Shown piece by piece: positions 1 through 6,054 of a DNA stretch of 49,335 nucleotides. Position 1 is the first letter of the stretch. The number at the start of each line of letters is the position of its first letter. Source of the stretch: Zoogloeaceae bacterium (GTDB taxonomy: Bacteria; Pseudomonadota; Gammaproteobacteria; Burkholderiales; Rhodocyclaceae); NCBI GenBank assembly GCA_031258715.1, contig JAIRMN010000127.1, positions 1-49,335 of the forward strand. The letters run 5' to 3'. The notes below the pieces were generated by a model. It was not told the DNA's origin and ran no database searches. It was given only the letters and a program-made list of their open reading frames with translations. The position numbers were made by a program, and so were the translations under genes.

Positions 1-26
1 GCGTCTATGTGTTTGTAATAAGCCAT
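1..26 (-). CDS. Start of an unidentified provirus gene, cut by the window edge
   Basis: An ATG at 26-24 begins MAYYKHID and runs off the left edge. It is preceded by GAGGA at a suitable spacing and begins 12 bases after the stop of the glycine-rich gene, so it looks like the next gene of the same minus-strand operon. Too little sequence is present to say what it encodes. Confidence 0.55.
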
Positions 27-38
27 TTTTTGGGTTCC

Positions 39-737
39 TCACCATTCGACCACGACAATGCCCGCGCCGCCCGCGTTAGACCCGCTAGTGCCTTTCAATC
101 CGCCGCCGCCGCCTCCGCCGCCCGCGCCGTATTGCGCGCCCACGCCGCCCGCGCCGGGGTTTCCATTCGTCGATGCTTTTCCACCTGCCCCGCCGCCTCC
201 GAAAAGTGAATTCCCGCCCGCGCCGCCGCCGCCCGCCGCGCCGCCTATATCGTAAATGCCCGTTCCTGAACTCGCTCTTCCCAATACACCCTTACCGCCT
301 TCTCCGACAACGCCGCCGCCGCGCCAATTGCTTTCTCCAAAACCCGACGCCCCGCCCGCTCCGCCCGCCGCGCCGCCCGCGCCTACTACTACCGCATGAC
401 TTTCGCCCGGAACGACATCCAACTTAAGCGCATATGCCGACTTGCCCGCGCCGCCGCCGTTTCCGCCGTCTCCGCCATAACCTCCATTGCTTTCATCATA
501 ATTGCCGTAACCCCCGGCGCTACCGCCCGCGCCGCCGCCGACTATCGTGACATAGACGCGCGTCACGCCGGGCGGAACCGTGAAAGTGCCATTCGCATTG
601 AAGACCTGCCGACCCGTCAAGGATTTTTCGCCGCCCGTCCTGGCGAAAACCCAATCCGCCGATACCGGCCTTGCGCCCCGGTAATCCAGCGCCGGATTTT
701 CGGCAAGCGTCACGGCGGGAACCGATGAAATGCCCAT
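39..737 (-). CDS. Glycine-rich structural / adhesin-type protein
   Basis: 232 aa. Residues 1-45 form a non-repetitive head; a segment of the type FNANGTFTVPPGVTRVYVTIVGGG then leads into about 150 residues dominated by Gly, with Ala, Ser and Asn. This layout matches phage glycine-rich adhesin domains, in which a short beta segment precedes packed poly-glycine helices. It lies downstream of the beta-rich protein 741-1304 in the structural operon. A GAGGG ribosome-binding site sits 8 bases before the ATG. A role as a receptor-binding vertex tip is inferred from composition and position, not shown. The low-complexity Gly codons explain the proline-rich shadow ORFs on the other strand. Confidence 0.75.
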   Translation of the reverse strand: MGISSVPAVTLAENPALDYRGARPVSADWVFARTGGEKSLTGRQVFNANGTFTVPPGVTRVYVTIVGGGAGGSAGGYGNYDESNGGYGGDGGNGGGAGKSAYALKLDVVPGESHAVVVGAGGAAGGAGGASGFGESNWRGGGVVGEGGKGVLGRASSGTGIYDIGGAAGGGGAGGNSLFGGGGAGGKASTNGNPGAGGVGAQYGAGGGGGGGGLKGTSGSNAGGAGIVVVEW

Positions 738-740
738 TTT

Positions 741-1304
741 TCAACCCTCAATCACAAGCGCGGACGCGCCGTCCGCGTCCGCCAGCGCCCGTACTTCGTT
801 CGACGTGCAAAAGCTGTCCGTCGAAAAACTGCCGCCCGGATAGAGTTTCACGCCCGCGCCATCTACCGCCACGCCCGAAAACGACAAATAAATCGTCTGC
901 GACACGGAAAGATTCTGAATCAGCAGGTAATGCCGGGATTCATTCTCCGGCAATAACTGAACGTCCTCTTCGCTATTGACCGTTTCCACGAATTGGGAGA
1001 AGACGCCGTTATTATTGACGACATTGACGTTTCCGACCGGCGGCGTGTCATACGCTACGTTTGATGCGTTACGAATGACGAATTGCAGGTTCTGCCCGGT
1101 ATTCGAGATTATCTTGATTCCGTCGAATTCATCGGCGAATATTTCGGCGTAACCGCCCTTCACGCCCTCTGCCCGCGCAATCTCCGAACCCCTTGCGTAA
1201 TAGATGACCGTGACTTCGCGCTCCGATTCCATCAGCCTGAAAAACTTGCCGACCTCCCGGAATTCCTTGACCTCTCCCGCCGAAACTTTTGTTTTAATGA
1301 ACAT
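741..1304 (-). CDS. Two-domain beta-rich provirus structural protein, candidate penton/spike base
   Basis: 187 aa. The ORF track starts this frame at 1667, but the upstream part only shadows the preceding gene. The ATG at 1304 has AGGAAGAG five bases upstream and follows the previous TAG by one base. Residues 1-85 look like a beta sandwich (VTVIYYARGSEIARAEGV, then FDGIKIIS). Residues 105-187 resemble a module common in phage structural proteins (RHYLLIQNLSVSQTIYLSF, then a PGGSF turn). It sits between a small membrane protein and the glycine-rich protein, where a vertex protein would be expected. I do not recognise a precise family; the vertex role is inference. Confidence 0.65.
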   Translation of the reverse strand: MFIKTKVSAGEVKEFREVGKFFRLMESEREVTVIYYARGSEIARAEGVKGGYAEIFADEFDGIKIISNTGQNLQFVIRNASNVAYDTPPVGNVNVVNNNGVFSQFVETVNSEEDVQLLPENESRHYLLIQNLSVSQTIYLSFSGVAVDGAGVKLYPGGSFSTDSFCTSNEVRALADADGASALVIEG

Positions 1305-1305
1305 G

Positions 1306-1674
1306 CTATCTCTTCCTGCCAAAATAAAGCGCCGCGACGCCCGCCGCCGCAAGGATGACGATTGTTTTCTGGTCAATCTGCCCTTCCCTGTCGTTCGCCG
1401 CCGTATTGACGGATTGAAGCCCGGCTTGCGCCGAATCCGAAATCTCCCTGACCATTTCGCCGCCGCCGATGAAAATCCCCTCCGCCAAATCCAGAAGCCG
1501 CCCGAATCCTTCGCCGTTCGTCGCGTCCTGCGTGATATTGACGACCGCGCCCGAAGCGTTATCCGTTGATAAGACGGTAGCGTTCGCGTCCGCGACGATT
1601 CGCTTGTCTGTGTTTGTGGACGTTGTATTCGTTTGGCTCGACGATTTTTTAGAAGAGCCGACATCACCCGACAT
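1306..1674 (-). CDS. Small provirus membrane protein, C-terminal TM
   Basis: 122 aa. A Ser/Thr/Asn-rich N-terminal part (residues 1-50) and a weakly amphipathic middle are followed by a single hydrophobic segment, TIVILAAAGVAALYFG, ending in a basic tail RKR. One TM plus a positive C-terminus recurs in several neighbouring genes and is what one expects of internal-membrane proteins of a PM2-like virion. A GGCGG site precedes the ATG. The gene overlaps the end of the upstream acetyltransferase-like gene by 11 bases and ends one base before the next start, so it is probably translationally coupled. Specific function unknown. Confidence 0.75.
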   Translation of the reverse strand: MSGDVGSSKKSSSQTNTTSTNTDKRIVADANATVLSTDNASGAVVNITQDATNGEGFGRLLDLAEGIFIGGGEMVREISDSAQAGLQSVNTAANDREGQIDQKTIVILAAAGVAALYFGRKR

Positions 1675-2044
1675 TTTTAACCGCCTTTCTCATTACGATT
1701 TCCTGCGCTGTATATCCATGCCTGCCAAGCACACGGGCAGCGCCCGGCCTTTCCACATGCGCCCTTATGCTGGATACCCCCCTAAAGAGAGATTCAGCAT
1801 AGGGTAGGCACAAGTCATAAAGTCCCGCGCTTTTCCCCGTTGCCGCCGCGCCGAACATAACGCCCTCATCTCCATCTATTGCGAGACAGAAAAACGCGAC
1901 CGTTTCGCCATCGCACGTCACCCTAAAAACGCTTGAATTTTTCATGAATTCAAACGCGCTATCAGAAAGTTTTGGATAGGTTTTATTCATCGTTTTTTCT
2001 ACCTCTTCAGACCATTCCGAAGGCGAGATAATGAAATCCGTCAT
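1664..2044 (-). CDS. GNAT-like protein of the provirus
   Basis: 126 aa from an ATG at 2044 that overlaps the upstream stop as ATGA; the track's start at 2059 has no better ribosome-binding site. The layout resembles small phage GNAT N-acetyltransferases: a central strand FRVTCDGETVAFFCLAID, a helix after a small-residue loop (AATGKSAGLYDLCLPYAE), and a C-terminal SIRAHVERPGAARVLGRHGYTAQEIVMRK that matches the usual GNAT ending (helix, hydrophobic strand, methionine-rich end). The acyl-CoA loop is not canonical, so activity is uncertain. It sits inside the structural block, so it might modify a virion or host protein. Family call moderate; substrate unknown. Confidence 0.55.
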   Translation of the reverse strand: MTDFIISPSEWSEEVEKTMNKTYPKLSDSAFEFMKNSSVFRVTCDGETVAFFCLAIDGDEGVMFGAAATGKSAGLYDLCLPYAESLFRGVSSIRAHVERPGAARVLGRHGYTAQEIVMRKAVKNVG

Positions 2045-2325
2045 TTTTTCTTTGTCCATCCAATGACTGCGATAGCGGCAATTCCTAGTACTATGTATTT
2101 CGCCAGGTCAGAACCTTCCGTGCTCTGCGAACGCGACGCGCTGGCGCTGCTCCCGCTTGTCGAGACTGTCCATCCGCTATTATCGAACCCGACGCGCGAC
2201 CCGAAAGCCTTGCTTTCAAGCGCTGTCGTACTCTCAGGCGATACCGTGTACATTGTCCCCCCCAAACCTCCTCCACTGCCACCGTAGGAAGATAAAGCAT
2301 TCATTACCGCGCTTAGCCATTCCAT
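2041..2325 (-). CDS. Small provirus membrane protein, C-terminal TM
   Basis: 94 aa. A short N-terminal amphipathic start (MEWLSAVMNALSSY) leads to a glycine-serine-rich linker, then a Ser-rich stretch. One TM segment follows (AKYIVLGIAAIAVIGW), capped by KKK. It starts one base after the upstream stop, with AGAGA as ribosome-binding site, and its stop overlaps the next start (ATGA). It has the same design as 1306-1674 and 2327-2476. It is probably a virion membrane protein; no family recognised. Confidence 0.75.
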   Translation of the reverse strand: MEWLSAVMNALSSYGGSGGGLGGTMYTVSPESTTALESKAFGSRVGFDNSGWTVSTSGSSASASRSQSTEGSDLAKYIVLGIAAIAVIGWTKKK

Positions 2326-2326
2326 G

Positions 2327-2476
2327 TTATCTCTTCACAAAGAAATAAATCGCCGCCGCCGCTCCAATGAGCAGCAGCAGCTTTTTGTCGCCGCCGTCCA
2401 ATTCGCCGAAAAACGAAGCGGAAAGCAATTCCTCTTCCCGCTCCGATTTAACGTCGGCGGATTCTTCTTCTTCCAT
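2327..2476 (-). CDS. 49-aa provirus membrane protein (below ORF-track cut-off)
   Basis: Reads MEEEESADVKSEREEELL... and ends DKKLLLLIGAAAAIYFFVKR. A strongly acidic N-terminal half is followed by one TM segment and a basic KR end. The start overlaps the end region of 2481-2714 by spacing only (4 bases apart), and the stop lies one base before the next ATG, so it fits the operon perfectly. The ORF track shows only shadow frames here. The acidic cytosolic or lumenal domain is unusual among its basic neighbours. Confidence 0.75.
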   Translation of the reverse strand: MEEEESADVKSEREEELLSASFFGELDGGDKKLLLLIGAAAAIYFFVKR

Positions 2477-2480
2477 CTCA

Positions 2481-2714
2481 TCAACTCTTCACAATCAACG
2501 CGACGACCAGCACCGCGCCGCCAATCAGCACAATCGGCATCCATTGGGATGACGCGGCGTAATTCAACGCCGCCTGATTCGCCGCCCGCTGCCCCTCGAT
2601 GTACGCGATTCCATCGGTATTGAGTTGCGAGAGCGTCTTCTGCTTGTACAAATCGGCGGCGCTTGTCACCACGCCTTGCAATACGCCATTCCAGCCGCTC
2701 AAAAAATCGTCCAT
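2481..2714 (-). CDS. Small provirus membrane protein downstream of the capsid gene
   Basis: 77 aa. An N-terminal helix region (MDDFLSGWNGVLQGVVTSAADLYKQK) and a Gln/Ala-rich amphipathic middle are followed by one TM segment (WMPIVLIGGAVLVVALIV) ending KS. The strong site AAAGGGGG precedes the ATG, the same AAGGGGG core as the capsid gene and the 37-aa gene. It lies 11 bases after the capsid stop. In PM2 the capsid gene is also flanked by small membrane proteins that link shell and lipid core; a similar role is inferred here. Confidence 0.75.
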   Translation of the reverse strand: MDDFLSGWNGVLQGVVTSAADLYKQKTLSQLNTDGIAYIEGQRAANQAALNYAASSQWMPIVLIGGAVLVVALIVKS

Positions 2715-2725
2715 GACGACCCCCT

Positions 2726-3589
2726 TTACAGGTTGCCCAGCGTATCGACGTACTCAACAATCACCGTTCCGTTATCCGCCGCGCCGAAATCAATCAGCCA
2801 TTCAAGCGACCGCGCGTCCTTGGTGTTCAGTACTTCCGCAATCGAGCCATCAACCACGAAATCCACCGTAAAGACGTTTTCCTGAGGAACGCGCCCGGCC
2901 TTGACCTGGCGATATTCGTTTTCTTCCGCCGATTGCTCGAACAATACCAAGCCGTCTTGCTTCAGCGTCAGGAATTCCAGATTCCCGCCGTGAAAGACGT
3001 GAAGCCGCTTGATAATCGCGCCCGATTGCGCCCCGAAAGGCACTTGAAAAGGAAGCCGCCCGCCGTTCGCTTGCGAGTACGGATAACGGAGAATCTTCAG
3101 GAACAAGGCCGCCCAATTGCTATAGGTGCCGTCCGAATTCTTCTTTTGCGCGGATTCAATCAGAATCGGCTTGATGACCGGCGCGTTCGCGCCTTCGATA
3201 TGTACTTCTGTGGTCAGATTCGCGATTCCGTAGGACGTGTCAAAGTTCGTCACCTCACGGTCGAATCTAGAATTCATTGATTCATCTGTGAAATCGATGT
3301 CAAGGAATTTTTCGGATACCGGCTGCCCGCGATACTTCTGCAGGGTTTGGATTTCCGCGCCGCTCGCTTCGATGATGACCTTTCCGTTTGCCTTCAAGCG
3401 AAAAAGCCTGATGTGTTCCGGCGTGAAGCCCTTCACGACGGGATTTTGACCGCCGCCCGTATCCGTCCCGCTGATTTTCATGCGGAAGGTTTCGATCGAC
3501 CGACCCGGCGTAATCGTGGAAGTCGCAACGCCCGTGCCTACCACATTCGAGAATGGCAAGCCTTCCCTCACCAGTGTTCCTAGGCTCAT
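2726..3589 (-). CDS. Double jelly-roll major capsid protein (PM2 P2-like)
   Basis: 287 aa, within the size range of small double-jelly-roll capsid proteins. The two halves share an internal duplication visible by eye. Residues 65-100 (LKANGKVIIE...AEI...DIDF) align with 209-244 (LKQDGLVLFE...AEE...TVDF), as expected for two stacked jelly rolls. The C-terminal pattern of a VDF strand, a loop and then TVIVEYVD closely resembles the end of PM2 protein P2 as I recall it (TIDF ... IIVEYM). The ATG has AAGGGGG at ideal spacing. It is surrounded by one-TM proteins, with the packaging ATPase upstream. It would form trimeric capsomers of an icosahedral shell over an internal membrane. Confidence 0.85.
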   Translation of the reverse strand: MSLGTLVREGLPFSNVVGTGVATSTITPGRSIETFRMKISGTDTGGGQNPVVKGFTPEHIRLFRLKANGKVIIEASGAEIQTLQKYRGQPVSEKFLDIDFTDESMNSRFDREVTNFDTSYGIANLTTEVHIEGANAPVIKPILIESAQKKNSDGTYSNWAALFLKILRYPYSQANGGRLPFQVPFGAQSGAIIKRLHVFHGGNLEFLTLKQDGLVLFEQSAEENEYRQVKAGRVPQENVFTVDFVVDGSIAEVLNTKDARSLEWLIDFGAADNGTVIVEYVDTLGNL

Positions 3590-3598
3590 GTCGCCCCC

Positions 3599-3712
3599 TT
3601 ACTTAGGCAGGTACGCGCCGATGAGCGGCACGGAAATGACGTTCCGTTGCAGGTAGGCAACGACCGCGACCGCCGCGACCGCGACAAGACCCGCCTTGAT
3701 GTATGCTTTCAT
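3599..3712 (-). CDS. 37-aa provirus membrane protein (below ORF-track cut-off)
   Basis: Reads MKAYIKAGLVAVAAVAVVAYLQRN... and ends LIGAYLPK. It has a basic start, one TM segment and a short amphipathic C-terminus. The ribosome-binding site AAAGGGGG is almost identical to those of the capsid gene and of 2481-2714. The ATG overlaps the stop of a possible 28-codon frame (ATGA), and the gene ends 9 bases before the capsid start. Size, TM and position match the tiny membrane proteins of PM2-like virions. Confidence 0.75.
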   Translation of the reverse strand: MKAYIKAGLVAVAAVAVVAYLQRNVISVPLIGAYLPK

Positions 3713-3795
3713 TTGGTTCCCCCTTTGGATGTTGTGAAAAACACGCCCCAAGCATCCTTCCCGCCTTCAAGCCCTGTCAATGACCGGCGAATCAT
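3709..3795 (-). CDS. Possible 28-aa ORF upstream of the capsid operon
   Basis: Frame MIRRSLTGLEGGKDAWGVFFTTSKGGTK, ending as ATGA over the start of the 37-aa gene. There is no clear ribosome-binding site before the ATG, and the same frame reads upstream through a terminator hairpin, so the longer 151-aa track ORF is not credible. It may be a leader peptide or chance. Confidence 0.25.
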   Translation of the reverse strand: MIRRSLTGLEGGKDAWGVFFTTSKGGTK

Positions 3796-3865
3796 GACGA
3801 ATCGCTGCGTTTCGCCGTGATTTCCATGCCCGCCGCCATGAAATTTTTTTGTAACAGACACAAAA

Positions 3866-3891
3866 AAACCCGCCGGAGCGGGTTTCATGGG
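3866..3891 (-). terminator. Intrinsic terminator separating early and structural blocks
   Basis: On the minus strand AAACCCGCTCCGGCGGG is followed by seven T: a five-base GC stem (CCCGC/GCGGG) with a TCCG loop and a T-run. It lies 11 bases after the 51-aa gene and before the capsid operon, so early transcripts would stop here and the virion operon would need its own promoter or antitermination. I see no convincing promoter between 3720 and 3865. Confidence 0.7.
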
Positions 3892-3902
3892 CGCGAGGCC
3901 GG

Positions 3903-4058
3903 TCAAAGGAAGAGCTTTACCACCGCGATTGCCGCGCCAAAAATCGCCGCCGTCGCAACGAAGGGATACCATCTCGCCTCCGTCAGTATCTTCATGGTTT
4001 CCGCCATCATCTTGTCTATTTCCGCCTCGAACTTGCGCCGTTCTATGTCTTCCATCAT
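3903..4058 (-). CDS. 51-aa provirus protein, coiled helix plus C-terminal TM
   Basis: Reads MMEDIERRKFEAEIDKMMAETMKILTEARW... and ends AAIFGAAIAVVKLFL. A charged N-terminal helix, likely coiled-coil, is followed by one TM segment. Small proteins of this shape (ERRKxxAEIxKxxAET-xxxxxARW + TM) occur in other small phages. The first ATG overlaps the upstream stop as ATGA, and GGGAGG lies just upstream. The frame is hidden in the ORF track by longer shadows. A holin-like or virion-membrane role is possible; nothing in the sequence decides between them. Confidence 0.7.
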   Translation of the reverse strand: MMEDIERRKFEAEIDKMMAETMKILTEARWYPFVATAAIFGAAIAVVKLFL

Positions 4059-4219
4059 GGCCTCCCGTCATTCCGTTTGAAAATTCGCTCGTTTTCCATC
4101 CTGTGCAGCTCAATCGCCAAATCCGTGAATGCCTCCGATGCTTCGCGTAGCGCGTCATAGGCAACCGTCAATTTTTCGGCGAAGAAACGCTCGACTTCGC
4201 GCAGTTCCGATGTGTCCAT
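4055..4219 (-). CDS. 54-aa helical provirus protein
   Basis: Reads MDTSELREVERFFAEKL... and ends NERIFKRNDGRP. It is entirely alpha-helical in pattern, acidic, and has no TM. An excellent ribosome-binding site (AAAGGAG, 7-base spacing) precedes the ATG, and the stop overlaps the next gene as ATGA, so the two are coupled. Together with the 51-aa gene it forms a small cassette between the ATPase gene and the terminator. Function unknown. Confidence 0.7.
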   Translation of the reverse strand: MDTSELREVERFFAEKLTVAYDALREASEAFTDLAIELHRMENERIFKRNDGRP

Positions 4220-4260
4220 TCTTTTCTCCTTTCTAAGGAATACCGCGCAAGCCGCGCGGC

Positions 4261-4340
4261 GGGCGGGAGTTAGAAAACCGGAAAAGAACGGCTAGGGTTA
4301 TTCCCGGTTTCCCGGTGTTGTATTCCCCCTACTCCCGCCC
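4261..4340. repeat. Nested inverted repeat in the gap before the ATPase 3' end
   Basis: GGGCGGGAGT (4261-4270) and ACTCCCGCCC (4331-4340) are a perfect 10-bp inverted repeat. Inside it AAACCGG (4275-4281) and CCGGTTT (4304-4310) form a second. The whole 4220-4433 gap has no gene. It could fold in single strands and is a candidate origin, packaging or mRNA-processing element. The assignment is speculative. Confidence 0.55.
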
Positions 4341-4433
4341 ATAGGACGGACGAAACAAAACCGCGAATCTTACGGGCGCGGTTTCCGCTTTTCCGGGTTT
4401 CCTAAGCCCTTGCCCGTATTTTCGCCCGCATTT

Positions 4434-5036
4434 TCAGAATGTCAAGACCCCGCGCTCGACTTCGCGGGAATAGGTGGCGACGCGCAGGTATTCAAGCGGC
4501 GCGAGCGCCCAAACGTCTTCCTTGGTCATGCCCGTTCGTTCCGCGACGTATTCGGCGTCTTTCATCGTGGTTGCCCGGAAAACCACGATGCCGGAGGCGT
4601 TCCCCATCGCGGTCTTGTCCGCCTCCTGCCATCGCTGCGAGATTGCCCAGATGTCTATTCCGCGCTTCATGCCGCGCCTCAAGAGCATCCCCCAATTTCT
4701 CGGCGCCCTTGCCATCGATGTCACGTCCGCCAGTTCCTCCGCGACCGCCGTAACCGGCGCGACAAACCGCCCGGCGTACAGGACGCAGCCCGCCCATAGG
4801 TCGAAGCCCTTGGACAAGTCATCCTGTTCGACATAGGCGACGCGAAGATCACCCTTTCTTTGCGCCGCCGCAACCAGCGCCGCCCGGCTCGTCACGCGCT
4901 CGAATCCGGGCAGCTCGCTCCATTGGCTCTCGACATCCCACACCATCAGGCGCGGCGCTTTTTCTACCGCCCGCATGACATAGACGGTCTTTCCGCTCCT
5001 TGACGCGCCGGAGACGCAAATCAACCGCCCGTCCAT
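4434..5036 (-). CDS. Genome-packaging ATPase (PM2 P9 / A32-like)
   Basis: 200 aa. Walker A is GASRSGKT at residues 10-17. A hydrophobic strand ending in acidic residues, TAVAEEL (96-102), is the Walker B candidate. IWAISQRWQEADKTAMGNA (129-147) resembles the conserved ISQR-type segment of FtsK/HerA-class packaging ATPases. The short length is typical of single-domain viral ATPases of PRD1/PM2-type viruses (PM2 P9 is slightly longer). It overlaps the upstream gene as TGATG. It lacks an N-terminal TM, unlike Zot proteins of filamentous phages, which argues for packaging into a preformed capsid rather than extrusion. Confidence 0.75.
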   Translation of the reverse strand: MDGRLICVSGASRSGKTVYVMRAVEKAPRLMVWDVESQWSELPGFERVTSRAALVAAAQRKGDLRVAYVEQDDLSKGFDLWAGCVLYAGRFVAPVTAVAEELADVTSMARAPRNWGMLLRRGMKRGIDIWAISQRWQEADKTAMGNASGIVVFRATTMKDAEYVAERTGMTKEDVWALAPLEYLRVATYSREVERGVLTF

Positions 5037-5602
5037 CAGGCCGCCGCCCCGTTTCCGAAAATGACCGTCTTCACGTTGGGCATTTTACCGATGCCGCCGC
5101 CGCTTTCGGCTTCCCGTTCCTTTTGCGCCCGTTGCGCGGGCGCGTCCCCGATGGATTCCGAATGCTTCTTGTACCGCTCCCATCCTTCGCGCCTGTCCCT
5201 TTCATCGCGCAGGACTTGCCAAGCGCCGATTGCCATCGGAAGCGTGGCGACAACGAGACCGGCCTCGCATCCCATGTTTTTCACGCTCCATCCGTATTTC
5301 CTCGCAACCGGCACCGCCGCCGCGCCCCATGCCGCGCAGGCCGCTGGCGTGAAGACTTGCGCGACATCCGGCGCGTAAATCGCCAGCATGGAGCCCAGCA
5401 GACTTGGCACCGCCGCCCATTCCTCCGCTTCAGACGCATCCGCCCGCGCCTCCTCTGCCTTTAGCCGCGATTCCGCCGCGCCAACGGCGTCCGCCGCCGA
5501 TTCCAGCGCGGACAAGGCCGCAATTCTGTCCTCTTCCTGCTCGACGCTTGGCGCTGGCGCGGCGTTTTCCGCTGGCGCCGCGCCCGTTTCCTTCTTTGTC
5601 AT
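5036..5602 (-). CDS. Unidentified provirus protein with hydrophobic segment
   Basis: 188 aa. A Pro/Ala/Glu-rich N-terminus is followed by a long charged helix (residues 25-62), a hydrophobic part with PSLLGSMLAIYAPDVAQVF and AGLVVATLPMAIGAWQVL, then charged helices and a glycine-rich C-terminus. One membrane-interacting segment is likely. It is coupled to the ATPase gene (TGATG) and preceded by a GGAG site within the previous gene's end. A partner of the ATPase or a membrane vertex protein is plausible; no family recognised. Confidence 0.6.
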   Translation of the reverse strand: MTKKETGAAPAENAAPAPSVEQEEDRIAALSALESAADAVGAAESRLKAEEARADASEAEEWAAVPSLLGSMLAIYAPDVAQVFTPAACAAWGAAAVPVARKYGWSVKNMGCEAGLVVATLPMAIGAWQVLRDERDRREGWERYKKHSESIGDAPAQRAQKEREAESGGGIGKMPNVKTVIFGNGAAA

Positions 5603-5603
5603 G

Positions 5604-5867
5604 TCAATCTCCGAAAATATCCGACAATCCGCCGCGTTTCGCGGCAGGTTTCGCCGCTGGCTCTTGCTGCTGCGATTCTTCGCGTTTCTCCATGCCTACG
5701 CCGTGTTTTTTAAGATAGGCGTCCGATTCCCTGCGCCAGTTATGTTGCACCGTCACGCCGCATCCATCGCACTTGTAATACGCCAGTCCACTCCTGTTTT
5801 TCTTTACGGCGATTCGCTCGCCGCACAGGGCGCACGACCCCCAGCCCGACCGCTCAAGATGCGTCAT
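5604..5867 (-). CDS. Zinc-ribbon protein of the provirus
   Basis: 87 aa. It contains CALC...CDGC, two CxxC pairs about 20 residues apart, the pattern of a zinc ribbon; a charged, Gln/Pro/Ala-rich tail follows. GAGG lies nine bases before the ATG. It sits directly after the replication gene region, so a DNA- or RNA-binding role in replication or late transcription is reasonable. PM2 also has zinc-binding regulatory proteins, but I cannot show homology. Confidence 0.65.
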   Translation of the reverse strand: MTHLERSGWGSCALCGERIAVKKNRSGLAYYKCDGCGVTVQHNWRRESDAYLKKHGVGMEKREESQQQEPAAKPAAKRGGLSDIFGD

Positions 5868-6054
5868 TTTGGATTACCTCGTATTCTTCATCCAGTCTCG
5901 TGACATACGCTACCGCATCTATCGCGAAAACCAAAGGAAGGATGTATTCCCCCGCTATCGCTTTGACATGAACCGGCATGGTGTCCAATGCCCGGCGCAA
6001 GTCCCGTATTGCAAAATCCATCGATTCTATGCGTCTTTCCCTTTCCTTCGTCAT
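5854..6054 (-). CDS. Small helical provirus protein overlapping the end of rep
   Basis: 66 aa from the ATG at 6054, which has GGAGGG at ideal spacing (the track's 6090 start has none). A basic N-terminal helix (MTKERERRIESMDFAIRDLRRAL) is followed by a mildly hydrophobic segment (YILPLVFAIDAVAYVT) and an acidic end. It overlaps the 3' end of the replication gene by 167 bases in another frame. Function unknown. Confidence 0.6.
   Translation of the reverse strand: MTKERERRIESMDFAIRDLRRALDTMPVHVKAIAGEYILPLVFAIDAVAYVTRLDEEYEVIQNDAS

Noticed and set aside
58-427. Proline-rich plus-strand ORFs
   Set aside because: Complements of glycine codons of the glycine-rich protein.
741-1667. 308-aa form of the beta-rich protein
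   Set aside because: Its first 120 residues overlap the small membrane protein frame and are Arg/Ser-rich; the internal ATG at 1304 has a good ribosome-binding site.
3709-4164. 151-aa minus-strand ORF
   Set aside because: Runs through an intrinsic terminator and two better-supported small genes.
4434-5036. Zot-type filamentous phage assembly ATPase
   Set aside because: Has no TM segment or Zot C-terminal part, and the neighbouring double-jelly-roll capsid points to packaging.
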